NCBI GenBank assembly: GCA_016748015.1
Contig: JAAOMT010000710.1
Span: 34,170-98,169, forward strand
Direction of reading: 5' to 3'
Length of the DNA stretch: 64,000 nucleotides
Source: Geosiphon pyriformis
Taxonomy: Eukaryota > Glomeromycota > Glomeromycetes > Archaeosporales > Geosiphonaceae
A model generated the notes under the pieces. That model made no database searches. It saw nothing but the letters and a program-made list of their open reading frames with translations, and was not told the DNA's origin. Positions 9,872-18,544 of the stretch are shown piece after piece. A program made the translations under genes and the position numbers. Position 1 is the stretch's first letter; each line of letters starts with the position of its first letter.

Positions 9872-10812
9872 TGTTACTGGAGGTTTTTGGTCTCTTTTTT
9901 TGAATGTTATAAATGTCTGTTGGTTGCAAATTCACGTTTTCTAGAAGTAGTTAAACCTCCAATAACTGAATTTATCTTCAAATTATCTTCTATAATTTGA
10001 ACTTGCTGGGCTTATAAGTGGAATGACCAATTTTTTGCCAGTTACTTTATGTAGTTACATTGTAGTAAATATCAACCCTTTCTCAGGAATTGCTTGTCTA
10101 GAAGCTCACTAAAAATATGTAGTTACTTTGCTGTGAAAGTCAACTCTTTTACAGAAATCTCGTCTGTAGGCTACCCTAATAATTATAATAAGAAAATAAA
10201 AAAAAAGTAAAAAAAATTGAATACTGTCAAGGAAAACGTTTTCTATCCAGGCCTGAAGTCACTAACAATTTACTGAAATTGGTAGCTAATCAATTTCAAA
10301 ATGTTAATTGGGTTTTGGAAATTTTCCAAGTGTAATAATTAAAAAATTTGGTTTTTCAAATTATTTGATATTTATTTCTTTTTTTGTGTGTAGGAATGGT
10401 TCTAAGTAATAAATCTAAAGTAAAATACATTTTCTTGAAGAGAAAAGCTTTTCTTTTATACAACTTGTTGTAGTACTAGTCTATGGACTTGCACTTTTTC
10501 TCTTTGCTCAAATTTTGGCAAACTAAAGATACATTTTGATAAACTACAAGTTATTTTGCTGAACTATTGATTAATTTGGGTGAACTATTCATAATTTCGG
10601 CGAATTTTAGAATGTTACAAAGTTCAGGATATTGTGTAATTTGATCATCCTACTTTCTGTCATACTAATTGGATTATTTAATTGAATTGTGATATGTGAT
10701 AATTGATTAAATAATAAGTGATAATTTGAAATGATATTAATATACTAATTAATTTATAGAAATTATAAGAGTAATTTCATGCTAATTGATAGCTAAAATT
10801 CTACTGATAATA
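9872..10812 (-). repeat. Ty3-a 5' LTR
   Basis: 941 bp, partner of 950-1922. The final GGTAACA is worn to GATAATA, followed by the target duplication ACAT (10,813-10,816). It lacks one TTCGGCGAA unit and part of the A-rich run compared with its partner. Its TATA box is the complement of 10,453-10,460. Confidence 0.92.
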
Positions 10813-10829
10813 ACATAAAAAAAACATAT
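10813..10829 (-). pseudogene. LINE relic fragment (2 of 3) between two LTR insertions
   Basis: Seventeen bases left between Ty3-a and the solo LTR. Together with 540-949 and 11,712-12,092 they restore a continuous match to LINE-1 around 20,640-20,660 (AGAACATTGTGACA region). The segment carries the ACAT duplication of Ty3-a at its left and the ATAT duplication of the solo LTR at its right (10,826-10,829). Confidence 0.6.
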
Positions 10830-11711
10830 TGTTACAGATGATTATTTGGGGTCTCAAGTCAAATAACAAATCCGTAACTTGGTGCTGGGTTGGTATTCTG
10901 GTGTCGATATCTGAAGGTTTTGTTGTGGAGTCCTTTGTATAATGGACAGAGATTCAAGTATTGTCTTTCTCATAGCCTCCCGGAATCACAATTCCATCAA
11001 ATTTTTTTCTCAGCATGGTGGCTGGTAATCTTGGCAGAGATGCCTTTCTAGTAAGCTATCCTTAAATTTTCAATTCCTATACTCTTTTTTTGGGGTCTTT
11101 TACCAGACTATCCTTGATGTCAATAACTCAGCACTTAATTTTTAATCAGTTTAGTAAAACCAACAAAATGACAAAACAAAGAAAATAAAAGACAAAAATA
11201 AAGAAATAAACGAAAACAATTACAAGTTAGTATCCCATCAATAGCTGTGATCAAGAGTTATTGTTCTCATGTGATTAAGTATTACTTACTATTAACATAA
11301 AGTGTTGATAATAGAGAGTGGATTAAGATGGTGAATAATTATTTATTGATATTGGTGAATGGAAGGTTGCTTAGATCAAATCTAAACTGAGAGATCTGTC
11401 TTTTCTACTTCTAATGCTATCGCTATATATATATAATTTGGGTTCTACGAAATCACTCACATTTTCAAGTGATGTGCTATAATTTTTCAAGCAATGTTCA
11501 CATTGCTAAACAATATGCTGTATTTTTTTGACATCACTCCACATTGCTGAACAATGTGCTGTGATTTCTGACATTGCTCCATATTGCTGAGCAATGTGCC
11601 ATACTTTCTGACATTGCTCCATATTGCTGAGCAATGTGCTCATGTGCTAACTACTATTCTCCTATTGGTCTTCTATTTTCCTATATCTGTTTTTTTTTTC
11701 TATGAGTAACA
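10830..11711 (-). repeat. Solo LTR, family III (882 bp)
   Basis: TGTTACAG...GAGTAACA with a perfect 4-bp duplication ATAT (10,826-10,829 and 11,712-11,715). The minus strand matches the LTR-like sequence starting at 63,175: AGTTTAGATTTGATCTAA, then ACACTTTATGTTAATA, then CTCTTGATCACAGCTATTG. No internal coding sequence is present, so it is a product of LTR-LTR recombination. It lies inside the LINE relic. Confidence 0.87.
11483..11644 (-). repeat. 40-bp tandem repeats in solo LTR
   Basis: Four imperfect units of about 40 bp with the core TGACATTGCTCCATATTGCT followed by GAGCAATGTG. Each unit contains the inverted pair ATTGCT/AGCAAT. The last two units are almost identical. They occupy the U3 part of the LTR, upstream of a TATATATATA stretch at about 11,425. 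Confidence 0.8.
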
Positions 11712-12092
11712 ATATACAAAACAACAGAAAAAAGCAAACAAAAAGCACTTGTTAATAACACATATTTTACAAAAGCTTTAGCCAAAATGTTTTTCTGAAT
11801 ATCAATATTTTTAGTACAAATAAAAGCATAATCAAACAATTCTACTTTATTATACAGCAAACACAACATATCAGAATACATCTTATTATACAATTTTTTT
11901 TTAACTGTCATAAGTAGCCATTTATGTATAGCTTTTATCAAATATGTATATTGGTTGGCAGATTTCTTATTAGTAAATCCAAAAAGCATGTACAAATTAA
12001 GATGCCAGACTTTTATAATAGTCATTCAATTTACTTCTTTAATTATTGCATTTAAGACTACACTAAAACCAAAACCAGCCTTTCAATAAGTA
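11712..12092 (-). pseudogene. LINE relic, ORF2 C-terminus (fragment 3 of 3)
   Basis: The minus-strand frame (open 11,681-12,025, its last codons running into the solo LTR) matches the C-terminal part of LINE-1 ORF2: VWHLNLYMLFGFTNKKS against VWHPDSHMLAGFTSCKS, and the Cys/His motif CLLC...HAFTC worn to CLLY...YAFIC. The changes are those expected from C-to-T and G-to-A. It continues the fragments at 540-949 and 10,813-10,829. It ends at 12,092, where a worn LTR begins. Confidence 0.8.
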
Positions 12093-12560
12093 CAATTATT
12101 CTTAATTATAGTAATTAACAATATTAATTTTTTATTTTTTATTTTATTTTTTTTATTTTTTTATTTTTATTTTATTTTGGAATAACAACATTAAAAATCA
12201 ACTGTTTGATAATAGATTTCATAATAGCTTGGTAAAAAAAAGACTTTTTTTTAGTGTTGGATATTAATTTTATTTTACTAGTTTACCAGAAAAATAAAAA
12301 AACAATACTAAATCTTAGTAATTGTACTTAATTAACTTAAAAAAAAAGCTTATATCTATAATTATAAACTGCTAAAAAATATTTTTTTGTGTCTTATAAT
12401 TAAAAAGCTTTATAAATAAATTTACATATATTGAAAATTTTCAAAGACTGATAAAACATGGTATATATTTTACAAATTTAAAAAAAATTTGACAGCTTTC
12501 TTATTTATATCTTGAATGTTAAAAGTTATAATACTATATTACCAAGTTTACTTGTAATAT
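12093..12560 (+). repeat. Worn, 5'-truncated family II LTR
   Basis: The plus strand follows the 3' half of the Ty3-b LTR (about 38,516-38,993): the CTCTTGAT...GATAC block worn to TTCTTAATTATAGTAATTAAC, a T-rich run, then ATCAACTGT...AATAGATTTC, TGGTAAAA, TTGGATATTAA and GACTGATAA. Most C and G are lost. The end, worn to CTTGTAATA, lies at 12,559, where the next LTR is inserted. Confidence 0.7.
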
Positions 12561-13286
12561 TGTTATGAATTGGAGTAACAAACTAATAGATAGCAAAGAA
12601 AAACAGAATTATAAGATAATGGAAATAATCAAAGAAAAAATTACAATAAGAAAGTAAATTAAATAAATAAGAATTTAATATACATAATCAATCTCATAAA
12701 AATTACAATTGCAAATCTTTTCTGGAAATTTGAAAGTAGAGAAATAATCTGTAATTATCAATAAAATAATACTGCTGCTATTATTCTATGCTTTAATTCA
12801 GTAATTTTTAGAATTAATAACAAATATTGTTGTGCTTTTTAATCATTTTTTTATTCAATAAATTACAAGAGCAAGCAATTGCTTCTTAGGCTAATTCTAA
12901 CAAATACAAATTAAGAAAAAGAAAAAATAAGATATGTAAATGCCAACAAATAATTTTTTATTTCAAAATATTCAGATACTTGAAGGTAGAGAAAAAAATA
13001 TAAGCAATATAAGAGAAAGTAATTAATAGTGGATTTTATTGTATTACTTTAATTATATCTTTTTATAGCTAAGAGATTCATTGCTTATATAGCTATTAAA
13101 AATAGTCAACAACTAAATTAACAATTAAGTCAATAATTAGGTCAATAATTAGATCATTAATCAGATTAATAATCAGGTCATTAATCAGATCAATGATCAC
13201 TATCTAAAAATAAGGTGGCTAATTATATAATATTAATGATTAATATATGTGATAATTAATAAAAAGTATAAGTTTCAACCATAACA
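12561..13286 (-). repeat. Solo LTR, family IV (726 bp)
   Basis: TGTTATGAATTGG...CCATAACA with a perfect 4-bp duplication ATAT (12,557-12,560 and 13,287-13,290). The minus-strand 5' part reappears at 60,971-61,150 (TGTTACAGATAAAAC...). No coding sequence. A 17-bp repeat array lies at 13,104-13,200. The termini match the TGTTAC...GTAACA pattern of the other families here. Confidence 0.78.
13104..13200 (-). repeat. About 17-bp tandem repeats in family IV LTR
   Basis: Five to six imperfect units around the motifs GGTCAATAATTAGATCA and TTAATCAGATCAATGATCA, with a degenerate GATCA...TGATC palindromic character. An inverted, more worn version lies at 61,080-61,140. Confidence 0.6.
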
Positions 13287-13487
13287 ATATTATATAATTC
13301 TTTTTGTAAATAATTTAGCCAGTAAACCAGTTTAAACAAACAAACAAAAAATAAAGTAATGCAATAATAATTACTTCACAAATGACAACTCTATTAGCAC
13401 CTTATATAAAAAACATGAAATAAAGATTTTATAAAGTATGTACATGTGTGTAATTTAAAAATAAAGGTTGTTCATTATATCATCGAT

Positions 13488-13536
13488 AATCATGTGATCT
13501 ATAAACCAGACAGTGGTCCGGAAAGATCACATGATT
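13488..13536. promoter_or_regulatory. Perfect 13-bp inverted repeat near putative promoter
   Basis: Arms AATCATGTGATCT (13,488-13,500) and AGATCACATGATT (13,524-13,536) flank a 23-base loop. It could be a binding site or cruciform. The left arm overlaps one of the two CGATAATCAYGTG motifs. Confidence 0.6.
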
Positions 13537-13720
13537 TTGCACAGTCCCTATGCACTTCCCGTTTCGATAATCACGTGGAATCTTTTCAAACATGATTTAG
13601 ATTATGAGTCAAAATCAAGGAAATCAAATCAAATAGTTTGAGAAACTTGGTTTTCACGAATTTTAAGGCAAGTTGTTCAACTAGGGATTTTGTGTGATTA
13701 CTTCTGGTTTATTAAGAAAG

Positions 13721-13905
13721 AAAGGCGGAGGTGACCCTTAAGTTACACGCTAGTTGGAATTTCTTATTGTACGCATCTCTTTGATTATCAAGAAATAAAG
13801 GCCTCAGGTAATCTCTTATGGTTACATGTTGGCTGGTAATTTCGGGGATGAAGAATGAAAGGCGGCGGTGACTCTTAAGTTACACTCTCGTTAGAATTTC
13901 TTAAT
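13721..13905 (+). repeat. Three related units around GGCGG..TTAAGTTACAC
   Basis: Units start at 13,721, 13,797 and 13,858. The first and third share AAAGGCGGNGGTGAC-CTTAAGTTACAC...TTAGAATTTCTTA almost exactly. The middle one is a diverged version (AAAGGCCTCAGGTAATCTC...GTTACATGTTGGCTGGTAATTTC). They are CpG-bearing, unlike the transposon DNA around. Function unknown. Confidence 0.65.
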
Positions 13906-13971
13906 TCCGGTTTTCAGGATTGTTCTCATTATCACGAACTCTTGTTGATTTCTTTTTCCTTTTATATATAG

Positions 13972-14187
13972 GAATCAAAGAAATCATTAGACGTCAATAA
14001 GTGGTGGGATCAATGGGGTATTGACCATTATAAGAAAAAAGATCAAATTCCCGGACGAGCTCGCAAGTATTATAGTAAGTGTTTCATGATTAGAAAACCG
14101 ATAGAAATATATTTAGATGAATGCATAAAGCGACGTTTAAAAAATCAAGATGCTCTGACACAAGATTCTCAGGGGAGTGATAAATAA
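13972..14187 (+). CDS. Terminal exon of an unidentified host-like gene
   Basis: Preceded by a pyrimidine-rich tract and the acceptor TATATATAG. The frame reads 71 residues from ESKKSLDVNKWWDQWG to QDSQGSDK and ends at TAA (14,185-14,187). It is rich in Lys, Arg, Trp and Tyr and uses many CpG codons, like a live gene. Earlier exons are not identified; ATG at about 13,602 opens only a 10-codon frame. The next gene's ATG is 45 nt further in the same frame, which is unusually close, so the two could be one gene interrupted by a stop or by an intron I cannot place. Family not recognised. Confidence 0.5.
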   Translation, partial: ESKKSLDVNKWWDQWGIDHYKKKDQIPGRARKYYSKCFMIRKPIEIYLDECIKRRLKNQDALTQDSQGSDK

Positions 14188-14232
14188 TTTCATTTGGGAC
14201 GCTTTTTAATAACATTATTACATTTACAGAAA

Positions 14233-15738
14233 ATGTCAAGGCTTGTATCACATAAGTCCGTTCAAGATCTCTTCCGAAAATACGTTAACCAACTTTCGAA
14301 AATAGGACCTTCAAACCACGATCATCCCGCGTTTTCAAACATCCTTTTTTTGCCTGATAGAGAAAATTTATTATCTGTTTTTACCCAAGTCGATTTGAAA
14401 GAAATAGAAGGCCTTAGTCTGCAAAATTTCACTTTAAACGCGACACAAAGATATGAATTAGGGGAATTATTCAAAAGAAAAATCGAAAATCCTCCCAAAC
14501 AAATTAACATTATAGATGATTCAATAATCACCTGTCCCATTGACATTGGAATGATAGATTTTCTATCTATTGAAGATTCACCTGTTTATCATGATAACGG
14601 ATGGGATAATGAATTAGATCTCGAGGAATTTGCAACTGGTCTTACTAAATCAATGTATGTATAATTTCCTTTTCGACCATTTATTCACAAAATTTACGTT
14701 ATTTTATTTAATCATTAGGGCCAATATTATCCAGAAAAAAAAAATGTATTATCGTGATATTAGTGAGAATACTTATACAGTGATGGTATTATCAAAGCTT
14801 TTTGAACCCTTATTTGACAATATCATTGGCGTCAAACTTTTTTGGTTAAGTATTGGTTAAACCTTTCAACTACTTCATCATTACATTGGCTTGAATCGTT
14901 CAACTATTTTTAGGGCTGAACTGGAGTCGCCTTCTTCTAAGAAAAGAAAGAATTTGGAACAGGAATTCTCTTCTAAAAGATCCAAAAAGGTCTCGCAACA
15001 ATGTAAAAATAATTTTTTGCCTAATTTATCTTACTAATACTAGAGTTTAATAGAATAAAACACAACGGGGACATAAGTCTGATTTTAATCTTTCATGGGC
15101 TTCAGAAAATATGAAAAACGAGCTTGTTCTTGGCGAGTTTGTTAAACCCACACTTGTAGATCCAAAAAAATATCAAATGGATCGTTTCAAATTAGCTCGC
15201 ATGCTCAAGGACATTTTTGATGGTCGCATTAAAGAACTCCTCAAAACTGGTCATATTAACCAACAAATTTTCGACATCGCACGTACTTTCAAAGTTTTCG
15301 GAATATTTTCTTACGGTAATCTTCAAGTTTTTTTTTAATTATAAAAAAGATATTAATTTGTTCATTTAATATTAAGGCGGTAATATCGACATCTGGTGTC
15401 TAGATCAACCATACTATCAAGTATATGTTTGCAAGGAATTGTTTTTTTTCCCCGTCCCAACAAGGATACACGAGAAGTACCTCTCAGATTTGTTTACTGC
15501 GATTGAAATGTGCTGGAATTTGAAGGTGATTACTGTTTATTACATAATTAATTAATTAATTAATTTTCCCCTTGAAAGTTTAACTTATCAATCTCAATTA
15601 TATAATCAGTCTTTGATTATGATAGAGATGAAAAAAATTGCGGAAATAGAAGTGATTCTAAAATCAAATCCAAGCAATACACATTCCGATAAACTAATTG
15701 AATTCATATCGGAAACAAGCAAGTCTCCATTTAGATAA
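14233..15738 (+). CDS. Six-exon host-like gene, unknown protein (about 387 aa)
   Basis: Proposed exons: 14233-14654, 14719-14844, 14914-14989, 15054-15315, 15377-15525, 15610-15738. The sum is 1,164 nt, a whole number of codons, and phases match at every junction. Introns are 60-84 nt, GT-AG. Donors GTATGT, GTTAAG, GTAATC and GTGATT are reasonable; the third donor (GTCTCG at 14,990) is weak, and the alternative GTAAAA at 15,003 leads to a stop. The N-terminal part (MSRLVSHKSVQDLF) is helical. The middle has two basic clusters, SKKRK and KRSKK, like a bipartite nuclear signal. The C-terminal part (VYVCKELFFFPVPTRIHEKY) is mixed. CpG is retained throughout. I recall similar multicopy proteins in mycorrhizal fungi but cannot name a domain. 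Confidence 0.65.
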
Positions 15739-16957
15739 ATTTTATCTGTCATTTAGCGAGATTATTAGTTCTCATCCAACTTAACTAAGAATAATAAATT
15801 GTCAATTGGTAACTCTCGACCAAAATTTATATCAAAGCAAATGATCATCTGCTGGTGGCTTATAAATATAAGCCACTTTATGACTCATTTTAAAGGTGGG
15901 AATTTCAATAAAACTTATCATATATATTGTGAAATAAAACTAATTTTCGATTCTCGCGTCTTCAAATTTTAAAATTGTCTACTTAATATTTATTATCAAG
16001 TATAGCATTTTTTATTATATAACACAAATACAGCTGTAGATAATATTTTTGTCTTAGAATAGATAAAGATTAAACAAAATTGTACATAGTTTAAACAAAA
16101 AGTATAAAGAATATTATTATTATTAACAAGTAAAAATATCATATTGTGTTAAAGTTTGATTAAAAAACTCTGTACTTTTTTAGGATTGGTTGAGAAAATT
16201 TCTGTTTAAATTTACTTCGTAATATAAATAAAAAATAACCTATTTGTTTTTTAGATTTTTTACACATAAAAATAGAGAAATTAACATGTAATAGTATATA
16301 AAAATAATCATTTATTATTTTGGAAATTACCAAATACCTTTTAATTTGTGTTTTTTTTTACTTGTATTTTTGGCATATTTTTAACAATTTGATATGTTTA
16401 AATTGAATTTTAGTTTGTAAATATTAATTAAAATTTGTAGTTAAGAACTTTTAATAATTGTAAATAACTGTATAAATAAACTGTTTTGGTTTTTTTTTAT
16501 GTTGTTATTTAATTAATTTAAATTCAAATAATATATAGTATATAATTTATGTTATTGTTTTTGTGTTGCAATTTTTTATTATTTATGTTATTGTTTTTAA
16601 ATAATAATTTTTATTTATTTATGCTATTGTTTTTAAATAGTAATTTTTTATCTAATGATAAAATCATTTTATTTTTTGTATTTAATAATAAAACTATTAT
16701 ACTAAATTTATTTTTTTATTTAGTTTTTCAATAAAATCTGCTTTTTTAACTGGTTAATTTTTTTTATTAATTTATTATTATTGCCCAATAATTTTTTTTT
16801 AAAATATTTTAATTTTTAACCAGAGTATTTTGTTTTTTTATTTAGATTTTTGATTTTTGTAATTTGTTTTTAATTTTAGTTTGTAATAAAACTTTTATAT
16901 AAATATAAAAAGTTAAAATTTATCTACTTACTATTACAGTCAGGAAGATTTTCTGAT
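15739..16957. other. AT-rich stretch after the gene
   Basis: Contains AATAAA at about 15,908 as a possible polyadenylation signal for the gene before it. From 16,000 on the sequence is almost only A and T, with no convincing ORF. The open frame at 16,549-16,734 is a product of a minisatellite. No LTR or LINE match was noticed. Confidence 0.5.
16546..16653 (+). repeat. 36-bp minisatellite, three units
   Basis: Units start at 16,546, 16,582 and 16,618 with the core TTTATGTTATTGTTTTTAAA. The 36-bp period keeps an open frame with a 12-residue Leu/Phe repeat (MLLFLNNNFYLF), which explains the spurious ORF here. Confidence 0.7.
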
Positions 16958-17314
16958 TTGTTAATAGAAATCATTATTTTTATAATAGTAAAAAAAATTA
17001 GAGAAGTTTCTGGAAATGATTATAGAACACTAAACAAAATTTCTAAAATATTAAAACATTCAATTATTCTTTTTTATAAGTTACTACTGCCATCAGAAAA
17101 CAATGATAGAACTATTATATCTGATTTGTTGTTTGCAGATATTATAAAGATTTTAATAATAGTTAACATATGGTACAGTATTGCTGCTCTTAGTGCTTTG
17201 GAGACTAGTGGTGTTTCAGAAACTGGTATTGCTTTAGAGGCTGTTGCTGCAGGTATCAATGAAGTTATTCTGGATCAAACTTTGGCTAACAAGATTACTT
17301 TTTCTCCATATTAG
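16958..17314 (+). pseudogene. Decayed ORF, unknown family
   Basis: 118 codons, continuing past a TAG as a readable frame to about 17,450 (EKELTDLQARI...). The C-terminal half is Ala/Glu-rich and looks like a normal protein (ALSALETSGVSETGIALEA), less AT-driven than the flanks. No motif recognised. It converges on the opposite-strand ORF that ends at 17,428. Possibly part of a multicopy or transposon gene. Confidence 0.35.
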
Positions 17315-17427
17315 GAGAAAGAATTAACAGACCTACAAGCGAGAATAATGACTCAATAGAATCCTTCAGGAACAAGTTTGTTAATAGGACATTGCTCAAG
17401 CAAATCAACTGGAAACGGAGTTCAAAT

Positions 17428-18540
17428 TTACATTTCCTTAGAAAGAGAAATATGATCAGTAATAAAATTCAGAGCATGAAGATTCCAATATATACCCAAT
17501 AAATACGTTTTCACACCAACTAAGTAATTTTTTTGACCTTTTTGTTCATTGTTAAAGGCTAAAAATAAAAATCCTTTGGAAAGCTTTGACTGTTCTATAA
17601 CCAAACTTTCTAACCAGTTAGTAAACTTTTTATAGCAACTGGAATTTATAATATAATTATTAATATCAATAACTATTTTTGATCTTGCTACTGAATATTT
17701 AATTGTTGAAGTGGCTAAATTAATAGCAGAAACATATTTTAAGTGTCTTGATCTGTATATAGCATCAACTGCTACAGCACACTTAAAAAGCTTTTCTCTT
17801 TCATTTTGATATTTATCTTTATTATGAGTAAGAGTTTCAATAAATTTTACAATGATTGGATTTCGTTTTGCAAGCCATGTTAAAAGACAATACTTTAAAA
17901 GACTATTTAAACTAAAATGTTCATGATTTTTTTTCAAACTTATTATATTATTATACAAATTACTTCATTTCTTTTTGGCAATTTCTGTTATGGATTTAAT
18001 ACAATCTTGTTGATTATTAAATACTTCATCTAATTGCTTCTTTAATGTTGCATTCTTATATAATAATTGCTGATTGTTATTTTCTAGCTCTGGTATTCAT
18101 TTTATATAAACTTTATATATTAGATCTGGCAAAAATACTTGGACTCCAAAATCAGAAAAAGTTTTTTCTAATTCTAACAACTTGTTATCATTAGAAAGTC
18201 TTGGTCTTTTTCTTTCTGTTTTTTCTAAATTTAAAAAAGTTGAATCATTTAATTTAGTAATTCATTTAATAAAAAACTTTTTAACAACAATCTGATTATA
18301 ATGTTTTTCACATAAAGAGTAATTGTTTAGAGAGTTAAATAATATAGTTAATTTAGGAAGATACTTAGTTATTTCTATTATTCTTTCTGCTACAACACTA
18401 ACTGATGCATGTTGTTATCTTTGACTTTCTTTGATTTCACATTTTACTAATTAACTTTCATTATATTCACTGATAAGAGATTCAAATAAACAGAGTAAGT
18501 CTTTGATATTTATTATAAAGCAAAACATAATTTTAAATCC
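17428..18540 (-). pseudogene. Decayed ORF with coiled coil, unknown family
   Basis: Open for 176 codons (17,428-17,958) and readable upstream to about 18,540 through several TGA/TAA codons. Upstream it has a Lys/Arg stretch (ERKRPRLSNDNKLLELEK), a Gln/Asn-rich coiled-coil segment and CEKHYNQ. The conserved-looking core includes RHLKYVSAINLA and FLFLAFNNEQKGQKNYL. K-stop-I and K-stop-S positions are TGA, consistent with lost CGA. I suspect a repeat-encoded, multicopy fungal protein, but no catalytic motif can be named. Confidence 0.4.
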
Positions 18541-18544
18541 AATT

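Larger units (their letters stand above)
950..10812 (-). mobile_element. Ty3-a: full-length Ty3/gypsy LTR retrotransposon (family I)
   Basis: A 9.86-kb element with two LTRs (950-1922 and 9872-10812), a PBS-like site, a gag-pol region in one main frame, a polypurine tract and an extra 3' ORF. Ends are TGTTAC...GTAACA (right end worn to ATAATA). The 4-bp target duplication is ACAT on both sides (946-949, 10,813-10,816). Pol order PR, RT, RNase H, IN places it in Ty3/gypsy (Metaviridae). A Cys-rich module and a dUTPase lie between PR and RT. Stops and a few frameshifts break gag-pol, so it is not autonomous. Ty3-c (43,917-53,808) is the same family. Confidence 0.93.
13291..13971 (+). other. Upstream region of the host-like gene island
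   Basis: No firm ORF. The first 190 bases are AT-rich; from 13,480 the base composition changes and CpG appears. It holds a 13-bp inverted repeat (13,488-13,500 / 13,524-13,536), two copies of CGATAATCAYGTG (13,484-13,496; 13,565-13,577, the second with CACGTG), and three related repeat units (13,721-13,905). The region may contain promoter, 5' UTR and intron of the gene whose last exon is 13,972-14,187. A pyrimidine-rich tract and AG acceptor precede that exon. Confidence 0.5.

Noticed and set aside
10816-10820. Ty3-a right end at 10,815 with duplication TAAAA
   Set aside because: Ending the LTR at 10,812 (ATAATA from GTAACA by two transitions) gives the perfect ACAT duplication seen on the left.
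13481-13580. tRNA gene at the inverted repeat
   Set aside because: Only one stem is formed; no D- or T-arm consensus and no anticodon loop.
16549-16734. Small membrane protein
   Set aside because: The hydrophobic frame is produced by a 36-bp AT-rich minisatellite in non-coding DNA.
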